64,000 bases of DNA from an uncultured Clostridia bacterium (GCA_946411635.1 CAMKES010000008.1:1-64000); one strand, 5' to 3'. Counted from the first letter of the stretch, positions 17,786-28,159 are shown. Made by a program: numbers and translations. The notes: generated from the letters alone by a model not told the origin.

Positions 17786-19075
17786 ATGGAAGAACCGGTC
17801 AAAAAACGGAAAGGAATGCCGCTTTGGGCGGCGGTTCTGATCGGCGCATCGGCAATTGTGCTCACGCTGGTCGGCGGATTTCTGCTGCTCTGGTTTGAGA
17901 TGATCAAGCCGGAGCGCGATGCGCGGAGGGCCGCGCAGGCCGAGCCGACTTCGATCAGTCAGACGACGCCGGAAACGGCGGAAACGTCCGCTCCCGAGGA
18001 GACCCCGAAGGCGGAGCCTACGGAGATCTCCGCGACGGAACCCGCGACGATCGACACGCAGGAGCCGACGGAAGCGCCGACCGACGCGCCCACGCAGGAA
18101 CCGACGCAGGCGCCGACCGAAACGCCGACGCCGAAACCGACCGACGCGCCCACGCCGAAGCCGACCGCGACGCCGAAGCCGACCGCAACGCCGAAACCGA
18201 CTGCGGCGCCGACGCCGAAGCCGACCGCAGCGCCGACGCCGAAGCCGACCAAGGTTCCGGAATCGTTCAAGTTCGGCGGCAAGACGATCAAGACGGGGAC
18301 GAAGAAGATCAACGGCAGCAAGCTCGGCATCAACGGCAAGAGCAGCAAGCTTCGCCACATCAGCAAGGAGGAAGTCGAAAACCTCGTCGCCCTCTGTCCG
18401 GATCTGGAGGAGCTCGTGCTGGATTACTGCTACATGGACGATTACGAGCCGCTCGGCGCGCTCGTCAAGCTGAAGACGCTGCGGCTCAGACGCTGCAACG
18501 AAAACGGCAAGGGGAACCCGGTCGAGGACATCGGATGGGTCGCAAATCTGACGTCGCTGACGACGCTGCAGCTCGGGCACAATGCGATCAGCGATCTGAC
18601 GCCGCTTGCGAAGCTGAAAAAACTCACCAAGCTGAACCTTTCCTACAACGACCTCAGAGACGATGATCTCGACGCGCTCTCGGACCTGACCGAGCTTCAG
18701 GAGCTTTCGCTGTACGGACTCGACAAGATCACGGACGTCGCGCCGCTCGCGTCGCTGACGAAGCTGACGTACCTGCATCTCGGCTATAACAAGAAACTGA
18801 AGAACATCAAGGCGCTGACCTCGCTGCCGAAGCTCTCTTCGCTCCGGGTCAACAAGACGAACATCAGCGACGTTTCGTACTTCAAGAATTTCAAAGCCCT
18901 GAAGAAGCTGGACATCTCGGGCTGTCCGATCCTGTTCCACGATTATTATGATCTGGAGAACTGCGCGAAGCTGGAACTGATCGTGCTCGATTCAAAGGAT
19001 TCCGACGCGTCGCTCGCGATCGACGATATGATCAACAACGGCTTCGGCGTCGAGATCCTGTATGAATGGCCGTAA
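17786..19075 (+). CDS. Membrane-anchored leucine-rich-repeat protein with Pro-Thr linker
   Basis: 429 residues. Short basic cytoplasmic start, one membrane helix at about 14-38, then about 100 residues dominated by TPKPTA-like units, forming an extended wall-spanning stalk. Residues about 165-429 hold some seven leucine-rich repeats of the bacterial type (SLTTLQLGHNAISDLTPL and relatives). The ATG at 17786 follows AAAGGGGGAGA, so the long upstream extension of the frame is not coding. Probably a surface binding protein; ligand unknown. Confidence 0.85.
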   Translation: MEEPVKKRKGMPLWAAVLIGASAIVLTLVGGFLLLWFEMIKPERDARRAAQAEPTSISQTTPETAETSAPEETPKAEPTEISATEPATIDTQEPTEAPTDAPTQEPTQAPTETPTPKPTDAPTPKPTATPKPTATPKPTAAPTPKPTAAPTPKPTKVPESFKFGGKTIKTGTKKINGSKLGINGKSSKLRHISKEEVENLVALCPDLEELVLDYCYMDDYEPLGALVKLKTLRLRRCNENGKGNPVEDIGWVANLTSLTTLQLGHNAISDLTPLAKLKKLTKLNLSYNDLRDDDLDALSDLTELQELSLYGLDKITDVAPLASLTKLTYLHLGYNKKLKNIKALTSLPKLSSLRVNKTNISDVSYFKNFKALKKLDISGCPILFHDYYDLENCAKLELIVLDSKDSDASLAIDDMINNGFGVEILYEWP

Positions 19076-19094
19076 TCGCAAGGAACGAAAAGAA

Positions 19095-19123
19095 GGAGCT
19101 TCCCGACCGGGAAGCTCCGTTTT
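19095..19123. terminator. Bidirectional terminator between the LRR gene and the GH13 gene
   Basis: Perfect 10-bp stem GGAGCTTCCC / GGGAAGCTCC with loop GACC, T-run on the plus side and an A-rich stretch on the other. It separates two convergent genes. Confidence 0.8.
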
Positions 19124-19144
19124 TATGGACGGCGGTCTGCGCGA

Positions 19145-20776
19145 TCAGCCGAGGACGGCGCTGGTTCCGGGACCGAGCGTCAGGGTCGTGCCGGAGAGCG
19201 TCGCGTCCGCGCGGCCGATGAACGCGCGCAGCACGGTAAAGTCGCCGAACTGCGAAACGTCGATCGTCTGTTCGGAGGCGGAAAGGTTGTGCAGCACCAG
19301 TACGGTCCCGTCCGGACCGGTCGACGTGAAGCCGCCGACCGGGCTGCCCGGCACGGCGACGGCGCGGTATTCGCCGCGCGCGATCGCGGGGTTCGCCTTG
19401 CGGATCATGATCAGCTTTTTGTAGTAGGTATAAAGACTGTCCGGATCGGTCCGCTGCGCGGAAACGCCCTGTTCGATCTGGCTTGCGGCGGGGTAGGTCG
19501 CCCCGACCGGATCTTTGACGGTGTCGCCGTCGCCCCAGACCATGGCGAGACGCCGGTTGGCGTCGGTGGCTTCGCCTCCGCGCGAGCCGCGCATGCCCAG
19601 CTCCTCGCCGTAGTAGATGAACGGAGAACCGGGACCGAGCAGGTAGAGGTTCGCCGCCATCTGCATCTGTCCGGCATCGACCGGCAGGAAGCCCGCGGCG
19701 CGGTCCATGTCGTGATTGGAGAGGAACGGAACGAACATCGCGTCCGGATTGGTTCCCCTGATCGAATCGAGGGTTCGTTCCACGTAATCGAAGAGCGGCC
19801 CGGCTTCGCCCGATTTGACGGCTTCGGCAAACAGACCGTTGTTCTGCGCGGCCGTGAAGTCGAAGCAGTTGGTCGCCGGATAGTACGCCTTGACGACGCT
19901 TTCGTCGTCCCAGACCTCGGCGACGGTGTACAGACCGGGGTACTCCGCGCGCAGCGTGCTCAGATAGTCCGTCCAGAACGCGAGGTTGGCGTCGTGCTCG
20001 CCGAAGTAGCAGTACTTCGCCGCGTCGAAGCGGAAGCCGTCCACGCCGCGGTCGAGATAGAAGCGCGCGACCTTCAGAAGCTCCTCGCGCACGGCGGGAT
20101 TGTCAAAGTTCAGCTCGGGCATGTCGTCCGAGAAATTGCTCTCATAGAACACGTCCGTGCCGTCGAGCTTTGTGAACCGGCGGCCTTCGGGCAGCGGTTC
20201 GCCCTCCGTGCAGCAGCTGTAGAAATCATAGTACGGGTCGGACGGATCCCCGTTCCGGCGCGCCTCCGCAAAGCGCAAAAACCACGCGCATTCGCGCGAC
20301 GTGTGATTGAGCGGAAGGTCGAGGATCAGCTTGACGCCGCGCGCATGGCACAGCGCGATCAGCTCGTCCAGATCCGCCTGCGTGCCGAACTGCGGATCGA
20401 CGGTGCAGTAGTCGGTCACGTCATACTTGTGATAGGACGGCGAGGAAAAGATCGGCGTCAGCCAGATGCCCTCGATCCCGAGCGACTTGCCGGAATCCGG
20501 ATCGCCGTCGTTCAGGTAATCGAAGCGGTTGATGACGCCCCGAAGATCCCCGATCCCGTCGCCGTCGGAATCGGAAAACGAGCCGGTGAAGATCTCGTAA
20601 AACACGCGCGCGTTGTCCGGCGCGGGACCGGCGGCGGTCAGCAGCGGGTCCCTCAGCGCGTATTCCACCGCGTCCGTCTGCCGGCCGTCCGGCGCGGCGT
20701 CCTTTTTGCAGCTGCAGCCGAGGCTGAAAAGCATCAGAACCGCGAGCAGAAGCGCGGTAAGCACGTTCTTTTTCAT
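19145..20776 (-). CDS. Alpha-amylase family (GH13) lipoprotein
   Basis: 543 residues. Lipoprotein signal with lipobox FSLGC. The GH13 barrel shows the conserved regions: nucleophile Asp in DGFRFDAAKY, acid/base Glu in VAEVWDD, transition-state Asp in FLSNHDMDR. The N-terminal part reads FYEIFTGSFSDSDGDGIGDL, typical of cell-surface amylases and alpha-glucosidases. The ATG at 20776 follows GGAGGG. Likely degrades starch-type oligosaccharides at the cell surface; exact linkage unknown. No sugar transporter is adjacent. Confidence 0.92.
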   Translation of the reverse strand: MKKNVLTALLLAVLMLFSLGCSCKKDAAPDGRQTDAVEYALRDPLLTAAGPAPDNARVFYEIFTGSFSDSDGDGIGDLRGVINRFDYLNDGDPDSGKSLGIEGIWLTPIFSSPSYHKYDVTDYCTVDPQFGTQADLDELIALCHARGVKLILDLPLNHTSRECAWFLRFAEARRNGDPSDPYYDFYSCCTEGEPLPEGRRFTKLDGTDVFYESNFSDDMPELNFDNPAVREELLKVARFYLDRGVDGFRFDAAKYCYFGEHDANLAFWTDYLSTLRAEYPGLYTVAEVWDDESVVKAYYPATNCFDFTAAQNNGLFAEAVKSGEAGPLFDYVERTLDSIRGTNPDAMFVPFLSNHDMDRAAGFLPVDAGQMQMAANLYLLGPGSPFIYYGEELGMRGSRGGEATDANRRLAMVWGDGDTVKDPVGATYPAASQIEQGVSAQRTDPDSLYTYYKKLIMIRKANPAIARGEYRAVAVPGSPVGGFTSTGPDGTVLVLHNLSASEQTIDVSQFGDFTVLRAFIGRADATLSGTTLTLGPGTSAVLG

Positions 20777-20804
20777 CCGCAAACCCTCCGGGATCTTTTT
20801 TCAC

Positions 20805-20833
20805 ATCATATATTTTTCCGCGCCGCCTGTCAA
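20805..20833 (-). promoter_or_regulatory. Promoter of the GH13 lipoprotein gene
   Basis: On the minus strand TTGACA (20833-20828), 17-bp spacer, TATGAT (20810-20805). Confidence 0.75.
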
Positions 20834-20848
20834 GCGAACGCGTAAATA

Positions 20849-20875
20849 CAAAAAAGAGCTTCCCGATCGGGAAGC
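20849..20875 (-). terminator. Terminator of the XRE regulator gene
   Basis: Perfect palindrome GCTTCCCGATCGGGAAGC (20858-20875) followed on the minus strand by TCTTTTTTG. Its arms resemble the terminator at 19095. Confidence 0.8.
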
Positions 20876-20884
20876 CTGTTGCCG

Positions 20885-21115
20885 TTATTTCAGATCGAAG
20901 ATTTCTTCATACGATACGCCGAGGATCTCTTTCAGAAGAACGATTTCATCGGGATACAGATGCCGCTGTCCGACCTCGATCTTCGCAAGCGCGCTTCGCG
21001 TGACGTCGCAGCCCTTCAACTGGAGCCGCAGAGAAACGCCGTTCTGCGTCATCTTCTTTTTTTCACGAAGCTTCCGGATGTTTTTTCCGATCCTCGCTTC
21101 GATCTTCGGATTCAT
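20885..21115 (-). CDS. Small XRE-family helix-turn-helix regulator
   Basis: 76 residues, essentially one HTH domain: IGKNIRKLREKKKMTQ, then SALAKIEVGQRHLYPDEIVLLKEILG. The ATG at 21115 is chosen because GAGAGGA lies 7 bp upstream; longer versions run into the promoter region. It is divergent from the triple-repeat lipoprotein gene. Two near-identical 16-bp palindromes in the shared 277-bp gap are likely its operators, so it probably represses itself and the lipoprotein gene (inference). Confidence 0.85.
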   Translation of the reverse strand: MNPKIEARIGKNIRKLREKKKMTQNGVSLRLQLKGCDVTRSALAKIEVGQRHLYPDEIVLLKEILGVSYEEIFDLK

Positions 21116-21158
21116 AGATTGTCCTCTCTGCACCTGTTCCGGCGCATCTCTTTCTTTC

Positions 21159-21164
21159 ATTATA
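21159..21164 (-). promoter_or_regulatory. -10 element of the XRE gene
   Basis: TATAAT on the minus strand. The matching -35 position (about 21187-21182) is non-consensus and overlaps the edge of the operator at 21186. Confidence 0.5.
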
Positions 21165-21185
21165 TGGAAAAACAGGTTTGAAAAT

Positions 21186-21201
21186 GCACTTATATAAGCG
21201 C
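21186..21201. promoter_or_regulatory. Candidate operator 1 of the XRE regulator
   Basis: GCACTTATATAAGCGC, a palindrome with one mismatched pair, beside the -35 position of the XRE promoter. Confidence 0.55.
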
Positions 21202-21317
21202 AAACGCAAAGAGACGGTCCGAATGAACAAGAGAAATGGATAAGATCGGCGTCTGCGCCTGTATCGGTGCAGAAAGGAAGAACGGGCATATATGCAGACA
21301 AGGATCATCAAAACGTA

Positions 21318-21346
21318 TTGACAGATCGTATAGACCGATATAAACT
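21318..21346 (+). promoter_or_regulatory. Promoter of the triple-repeat lipoprotein gene
   Basis: TTGACA (21318-21323), 17-bp spacer, TAAACT (21341-21346). The predicted start falls at operator 2. Confidence 0.7.
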
Positions 21347-21352
21347 GATAAT

Positions 21353-21368
21353 GTACCTATATAAGTGC
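21353..21368. promoter_or_regulatory. Candidate operator 2 of the XRE regulator
   Basis: GTACCTATATAAGTGC, sharing the CTATATAAG/CTTATATAAG core with operator 1. It covers the predicted transcription start, as expected for repression. Confidence 0.55.
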
Positions 21369-21392
21369 ATACAGAATGATCGGGAGGGGAAA

Positions 21393-22460
21393 ATGAAAAA
21401 GTCCTTTGGATTAACGGCTGGCCTGATCCTCTTGTTGATTGCTCTTCTGCTCGGCTGCGGAGGCAAAGACGTATCGGATGCACAGCAAACGGAAGCGGTC
21501 GATGGGAAACCGACCGACGCCGGAATCACAGAGCAGACAGACGGAGTGCCTGTTTCCCTTACGGATCCCGATATTGTCGGGGTTCCGCATGAAGGGACCT
21601 ATTCGTTCTGCCGTGATGAGTGGGATCTGTATAAAGCGACGTTCGTTTCCGACTCGCTGCTGAAAATCGAGCGGTGGCATCGGGGGAATTCCTATCAGGA
21701 TCCGCCCTTCCGATATAAGGACGACACCTGCGTCATCAACATCGGGGATCATTCGACGGATTTCAGATGGCTTGACGATTCCGGTTCGGCATTCACCGTG
21801 ACTATGCATGATGATAACAACGAGATCTGGACGGAGGACGAGCTTGCTGGCTTTTCCAAGGACGCCGAAGGGGAGGCGCTTCCGACCTACTCGTATATGC
21901 ATGATGCATGGAACACATACAGAGCGATCCGGCTGTCGGATACAACGGTCAAAATTGAAAAATGGTATCGCGCAAGCAGCTCCCGCTATGCGCCCGACTA
22001 TATCGACCCTCCGTTCTATTACAATCAGGACGTCGGCGTGTTCGGTGCGGACGATCTGAAGTGGCTCGACCAGAGCGGATCGGCTTTTGAATTGGCGTTT
22101 ATCGATGATTCCAATAAGAACATGGAAGCAGTCGAAACGGTTCGGTTTGCGCTGGATTCGGGATCTGCGAAACGATACGTGCTGCGGCATGACGAGTGGA
22201 ATGTATACAAGGCGATTGTTTTGTCCGACACCTGCGTCAAGATCGAAGTGTGGCACAGGGACTCGTCCTATAAGAATCCGCCGTTTTTCCATGATCGGGA
22301 TCTGTGCGTGATCGAAACGAGCGAACCGGATATCGGCTTTGCATGGGGAGATGCAGACCATTCGGCGTTTTCCGTTTTCATTTCGGACAGTGAGAATTCG
22401 GAATGGAAAGAGCCGGAAACAGTATGGTTCGTTGCAGAAACGGCAGATGACGGACAATAA
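21393..22460 (+). CDS. Lipoprotein with three tandem ~85-residue repeats, function unknown
   Basis: 355 residues. Signal peptide with lipobox LLLGC (Cys22), a low-complexity linker to about residue 65, then three repeats at about 70-154, 166-252 and 262-346. Each follows the pattern H/R-D-x-W-x-x-Y-(K/R)-A, LSD, (V/L)KIE-x-W-(H/Y)-R, DPPF or NPPF, a W-x-D segment, SAF, and D(D/S)xN. I do not recognise the family. The ATG follows GGGAGGGGA. G+C is lower than in neighbouring housekeeping genes, and it pairs with a divergent XRE regulator, both signs of an accessory module. Confidence 0.82.
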   Translation: MKKSFGLTAGLILLLIALLLGCGGKDVSDAQQTEAVDGKPTDAGITEQTDGVPVSLTDPDIVGVPHEGTYSFCRDEWDLYKATFVSDSLLKIERWHRGNSYQDPPFRYKDDTCVINIGDHSTDFRWLDDSGSAFTVTMHDDNNEIWTEDELAGFSKDAEGEALPTYSYMHDAWNTYRAIRLSDTTVKIEKWYRASSSRYAPDYIDPPFYYNQDVGVFGADDLKWLDQSGSAFELAFIDDSNKNMEAVETVRFALDSGSAKRYVLRHDEWNVYKAIVLSDTCVKIEVWHRDSSYKNPPFFHDRDLCVIETSEPDIGFAWGDADHSAFSVFISDSENSEWKEPETVWFVAETADDGQ

Positions 22461-22507
22461 GCATTCCGCCGCTTCCGTGAGGCAGTGAGAACTGTACTTT
22501 GCATACA

Positions 22508-22540
22508 AAAAGACGCTCCCTTGCGGGAGCGCCTTTTTTC
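22508..22540. terminator. Bidirectional terminator between the lipoprotein gene and hpf
   Basis: GACGCTCCC / GGGAGCGCC stem around TTGC, T-run on the plus side and AAAAA on the other, between convergent genes. Confidence 0.85.
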
Positions 22541-22549
22541 GGGTGAAAC

Positions 22550-23071
22550 TTATAACGGCTCGATCAGGCCGAAGTTGCCGTCCTTCCGTTTATAAAGAAC
22601 GTTGATCTCGTTCGTGTCAACATTGCGGAATACGTAGAAGGCATGGCCGAGCAGCTCGAGCTGCAGCATGGCCTCTTCTTCGCTCATCGGCTTGACGGAG
22701 AACTGCTTCACACGGACGATGCGCGGTCCGTCCTCTTCATCCTCGTCGAACTCCTCGGGAAGATCGCGGAATGCATCCTGACGAAGTCCCTTCGCGAGAC
22801 GCGTGCGGTTGTGCACGATCTGCTTTTCGAGCTTTTCAACGATGTTGTCGAGCGACGCGTACATGTCGCCCGAGACCTCCTCGCCGCGGATGATGCGACC
22901 CTCGTGCGGGATCGTCACCTCAACGATGTGGCGGTTCTTTTCGACGGAGAGAGTGACCTGTGCTTCTGTGTCCTGCGGGAAGTACCGATCCAGCTTGGAG
23001 AGCTTCTTCTCTGCGACTTCGCGCATATAGTCGGAGACCTCCAGATTCTTGCCGGAAAAAGAAATACGCAT
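22550..23071 (-). CDS. hpf: Ribosome hibernation-promoting factor, long form
   Basis: 173 residues. N-terminal ribosome-binding domain (residues 1-100: MRISFSGKNLEVSDYMREVAEKKL), an acidic linker DEDEEDG, and the C-terminal dimerisation domain (VRVKQFSVKPMSEEEAMLQLELLGHAFYVF). Long HPF alone forms 100S ribosome dimers in resting cells. The ATG at 23071 follows AAGGAG at 8 bp; the longer open frame is not used. On the minus strand upstream a TGGTACTAT (about 23111-23119) could be an extended -10. Confidence 0.95.
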   Translation of the reverse strand: MRISFSGKNLEVSDYMREVAEKKLSKLDRYFPQDTEAQVTLSVEKNRHIVEVTIPHEGRIIRGEEVSGDMYASLDNIVEKLEKQIVHNRTRLAKGLRQDAFRDLPEEFDEDEEDGPRIVRVKQFSVKPMSEEEAMLQLELLGHAFYVFRNVDTNEINVLYKRKDGNFGLIEPL

Positions 23072-23295
23072 ATGTTCCACTCCTTCTGACACGGGTATGG
23101 TGTTTCGTGTCACCTATATAGTACCATACTTTTCCGAAAATTGCCGCATTTTTTTCAAAAAAACACAAAAAATTTGTTATTGCGCCGAATTCTTTTTGCT
23201 TTGCGCCCGAAACGGCGGAAAGATAACGCGAAAAAGTTGCATTTCATTCATACTTATAACGCGTTTCGGACAAACGGGACGGGTATACTGAACGT

Positions 23296-23381
23296 GCAGA
23301 AAGCAAAATCTGCATCAAGATCCTTCTTGATCAACTCCCCCCGGAATCACGCGTCGCCCCCTCGGCGCGTGATTTCATTTC
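23296..23381 (+). ncRNA. Candidate small RNA with two C-rich single-stranded segments
   Basis: Three successive hairpins in about 85 nt without a reading frame. TGCAGA/TCTGCA is at 23295-23314 and ATCAAGA/TCTTGAT at 23314-23331. A linker CTCCCCCC (23335-23342) follows, then AATCACGCG/CGCGTGATT (23345-23374) with CCCCC in its loop and TTCATTTC after it. TATACT (23284-23289) lies just upstream; the same place reads GGGTAT with GTTT 14 bp before, close to the sigma-B consensus. C-rich unpaired segments are typical of Firmicutes small RNAs that pair with Shine-Dalgarno sequences. The rest of the gap from 23120 to 23280 shows no gene. Confidence 0.5.
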
Positions 23382-23408
23382 GCCGGAAAACGCCGCGCGC
23401 GATCCGGC

Positions 23409-23711
23409 TTACGGATTGCAGGGCGGCTTCGGGCGGAACTGCTCGAACAGACGCATCATCTGCAGGAGCTTTTCCATATCCGGCTGCGGGCGCGCGGGCG
23501 GAGGCGGCGGCGCGGGCGGACAGGGAGGGGCGGGGACCGGCACGTTCAGCCGGTAGGCAAGCTGGTCGACGAGCTCTCCCGGCAGCAGCGGTGCAAGCGC
23601 GCGCACGTACGCTTCCACGCCGGCGCGGCCGTGTTCGTCGCGCACGGCTTCGCCGAGCGTAACGGCGCAGAGAAGCGGAGAGGGACCGTTTCGTTGCGGT
23701 TGTGCGTTCAT
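23409..23711 (-). CDS. Small hypothetical protein with Pro-rich centre
   Basis: 100 residues. An N-terminal helical part (GEAVRDEHGRAGVEAYVRALAPLL, ELVDQLAYRLNVP), a stretch of about 20 residues almost all Pro/Ala, and a short helical end (MEKLLQMMRLFEQF). AGGAGG lies 7 bp before the ATG, which makes this a real gene. It is divergent from the 70-residue gene at 23791, with which it may share ancestry (see findings). No function can be assigned. Confidence 0.65.
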   Translation of the reverse strand: MNAQPQRNGPSPLLCAVTLGEAVRDEHGRAGVEAYVRALAPLLPGELVDQLAYRLNVPVPAPPCPPAPPPPPARPQPDMEKLLQMMRLFEQFRPKPPCNP

Positions 23712-23790
23712 GGCGTTTCCTCCTTGGCTCATGGTATGCGCGCTGCACGAAATCGGTGCGCGGCGCATAGGATACCGTGAGGTGAGAAAC

Positions 23791-24003
23791 ATGAACATCA
23801 ACGAGCAGTACGAAGTATACCGGAACAAGACCGGCGACGAATTGATGGAAACGCTGATCCGGCTCACGGCGGAGCAGAAACGGAACGGCGAGATGAGCGA
23901 ATCGAAGATGGAGGAGATCTACCGCATGCTGGCCCCGATGCTTTCGGAGCATCAGAAAGCGCGCATGCGCGAGATCATTGACCGGCTCAATACGCCGAAT
24001 TGA
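23791..24003 (+). CDS. Small hypothetical helical protein
   Basis: 70 residues, charged and helical, no membrane segment: [54 protein letters not shown] precedes the ATG. It lies 80 bp from the divergent small gene and just ahead of the secA promoter. Function unknown. Confidence 0.65.
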   Translation: MNINEQYEVYRNKTGDELMETLIRLTAEQKRNGEMSESKMEEIYRMLAPMLSEHQKARMREIIDRLNTPN

Positions 24004-24048
24004 CGGAAAAACCGCAAATTCGTTGCGAAGCGTTCACATTCCGCCTCT

Positions 24049-24076
24049 TTGCAACGGGGCGGATGTGTGATATAAT
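24049..24076 (+). promoter_or_regulatory. secA promoter
   Basis: TTGCAA (24049-24054), 16-bp spacer, TATAAT (24071-24076) with extended -10 TG. Confidence 0.7.
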
Positions 24077-24104
24077 CACTTTAATATCGCATCAGGAGAA
24101 TTGT

Positions 24105-26849
<2,745 letters not shown>

Positions 26850-26852
26850 AAA

Positions 26853-26881
26853 ACAAAAGGCCCTCTCTGTGGGCCTTTTGT
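26853..26881 (+). terminator. secA terminator
   Basis: ACAAAAGGCCC with GGGCCTTTTGT, a perfect stem with a seven-base loop and T-rich 3' arm. Confidence 0.85.
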
Positions 26882-26918
26882 ACTTGTACAATCATAATAC
26901 AATTAGGAGAAACAAGGA

Positions 26919-27962
26919 ATGGCATCGGTTACAGGCAGGATTGATTCGATAATGCAGCCAAGAGGGGGGTATTTGAATCCAAAGGGGTTTGAAACCGTTC
27001 AACTAGTCGATAGTTTTACCTTGCATGAAAAGGAGAATATTCACAGTTCTTTAATTGGTCTTGCGGTGGACTATTTGACAAGGTTTGAAATGGGAATGTC
27101 CGCAGAGGATGCCTTTGGGATTTCATTATTGGGCGTAGCACAACTTGATGAAGAAAGAATAGCAGCCAAGATATTAAAAAGAATCAACGGACTTGATGAC
27201 GATTCCATTTTTGCGGCGTGTCAGCTTGTCGGATATGATGTATGCTATCGGGCAGGGGTGAATGATTACAAGGATTTTCGGACAATTAAGCCGGATCAGG
27301 ATACAATAGAAAACATCAGAATAATGGTGAACAGGTGTATTTCTTTCTTCAATCAGTATGGACCGATTAGAAAAATAGGGTTTACTTTTGAAGGGGGATA
27401 TACAGATCTTATAACAAAAGGAGACGGTGACTATCTTACTGAAGATACGCTTTGGGACATCAAAGTCAGTAAGAATTTGCCTTCTTCAAAGCATACATTG
27501 CAGTTATTGGTTTATTATCTTCTTGGAAAGCAGTCAATTTATAACGAATTTGATTCTATTGTCAAGATAGGGTTATTTAATCCGAGAACAAACTGTATAT
27601 TTTTAAAAAATGTCAGCGATATCCCTATTGGGATCATTCATACAGTATCAGCTGACGTCATTGGGTACGAACAAGGGAGAACAACAAAAGAAGTCCTTTC
27701 GGTCAAAGATATTATGTCAATTTTGCATTGCAATAAAGAGGACATTAAGAGATTGTATTTGGAGAAAGGGCTTCCTTTAAAGAAAACTAATAATGGGTAT
27801 TCTGTCCGGCGAAATGATTTCAGGAAATGGCTTGAGCAAAAAGGCAAGAAACGACCTTCCAAAAACAAGGAAAGTGCTTGCATAACGGCGATTAAGATTG
27901 CAACAATAGTTGCGGTGATGATTGCGGTGAGTTCGTGGTTGCTTTATTTGCTTCTCAAATAG
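26919..27962 (+). CDS. PD-(D/E)XK nuclease-like protein with HTH and C-terminal membrane anchor
   Basis: 347 residues in a clearly A+T-rich block. Residues 156-200 carry the RecB/Cas4-type active-site series: GGYTD (Asp163), D-x-K at 180-182 in LWDIKVSK, and Q-x-x-x-Y at 195-199. Residues about 261-308 look like an excisionase/MerR-type HTH (SVKDIMSILHCNKEDIKRLYLEKGLP, RRNDFRKWLEQ). Residues about 322-346 form one hydrophobic helix at the very C-terminus, so the protein should be tail-anchored with its domains in the cytoplasm. Residues 1-120 are unassigned; similar unnamed proteins are, from memory, common in gut Firmicutes. ATG follows TTAGGAGAAA. Role unknown; DNA processing or defence is inference. 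Confidence 0.75.
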   Translation: MASVTGRIDSIMQPRGGYLNPKGFETVQLVDSFTLHEKENIHSSLIGLAVDYLTRFEMGMSAEDAFGISLLGVAQLDEERIAAKILKRINGLDDDSIFAACQLVGYDVCYRAGVNDYKDFRTIKPDQDTIENIRIMVNRCISFFNQYGPIRKIGFTFEGGYTDLITKGDGDYLTEDTLWDIKVSKNLPSSKHTLQLLVYYLLGKQSIYNEFDSIVKIGLFNPRTNCIFLKNVSDIPIGIIHTVSADVIGYEQGRTTKEVLSVKDIMSILHCNKEDIKRLYLEKGLPLKKTNNGYSVRRNDFRKWLEQKGKKRPSKNKESACITAIKIATIVAVMIAVSSWLLYLLLK

Positions 27963-27966
27963 GAAC

Positions 27967-27993
27967 AAAAAGGACCGCATCGGCGGTTCTTTT
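27967..27993. terminator. Terminator after the nuclease-like gene
   Basis: AAAAGGACCGC / GCGGTTCTTTT around ATCG (one G-U pair). On the minus strand it also follows the SIR2 remnant. Confidence 0.75.
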
Positions 27994-27998
27994 ATGTC

Positions 27999-28082
27999 TT
28001 ACTGCAGCGCCGCGATCGCGTGCGACTGCACGAAGTCCGGATAGCGCAACGCCGCCTCGTTCCAGCCGAGGTCTTCGATGTA
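27999..28082 (-). pseudogene. Remnant of a second SIR2 (SirTM-like) gene
   Basis: On the minus strand this reads YIEDLGWNEAALRYPDFVQ, then a short joint, then AALQ and a stop. The complete SIR2 gene at 31314-32162 has VEDLGWNEAASRYVNFVQ near residue 200 and ends AALQ. The fragment therefore joins an internal piece to the last residues, about 60 codons between them being lost, and nothing of the first two thirds remains. Nucleotide match extends past the stop (TAAGACA). Confidence 0.75.
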
Positions 28083-28084
28083 TG

Positions 28085-28113
28085 AAAAAAGGCGGTCGGA
28101 CGACCGCCTTTTT
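28085..28113. terminator. Terminator-like hairpin, copy 1 of a pair
   Basis: AAAAAAGGCGGTCG, loop GA, CGACCGCCTTTTT; perfect stem, symmetrical in both directions. A near copy lies at 28564. Confidence 0.8.
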
Positions 28114-28130
28114 ACGCGACGGACGAAGTG

Positions 28131-28159
28131 TTGACAGAACGGAACGGAAGCGATATGAT
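28131..28159 (+). promoter_or_regulatory. Promoter of the 110-residue gene
   Basis: TTGACA (28131-28136), 17-bp spacer, TATGAT (28154-28159). Confidence 0.75.

Noticed and set aside
18040..18260. Regular short repeats, considered as a CRISPR or satellite
   Set aside because: They are codons for a Thr-Pro-Lys-rich linker in frame; no spacers of constant length.
20885..21301. 138-residue version of the XRE protein
   Set aside because: The extra 62 residues run through the promoter and operator and lack a ribosome-binding site; the 76-residue form has one.
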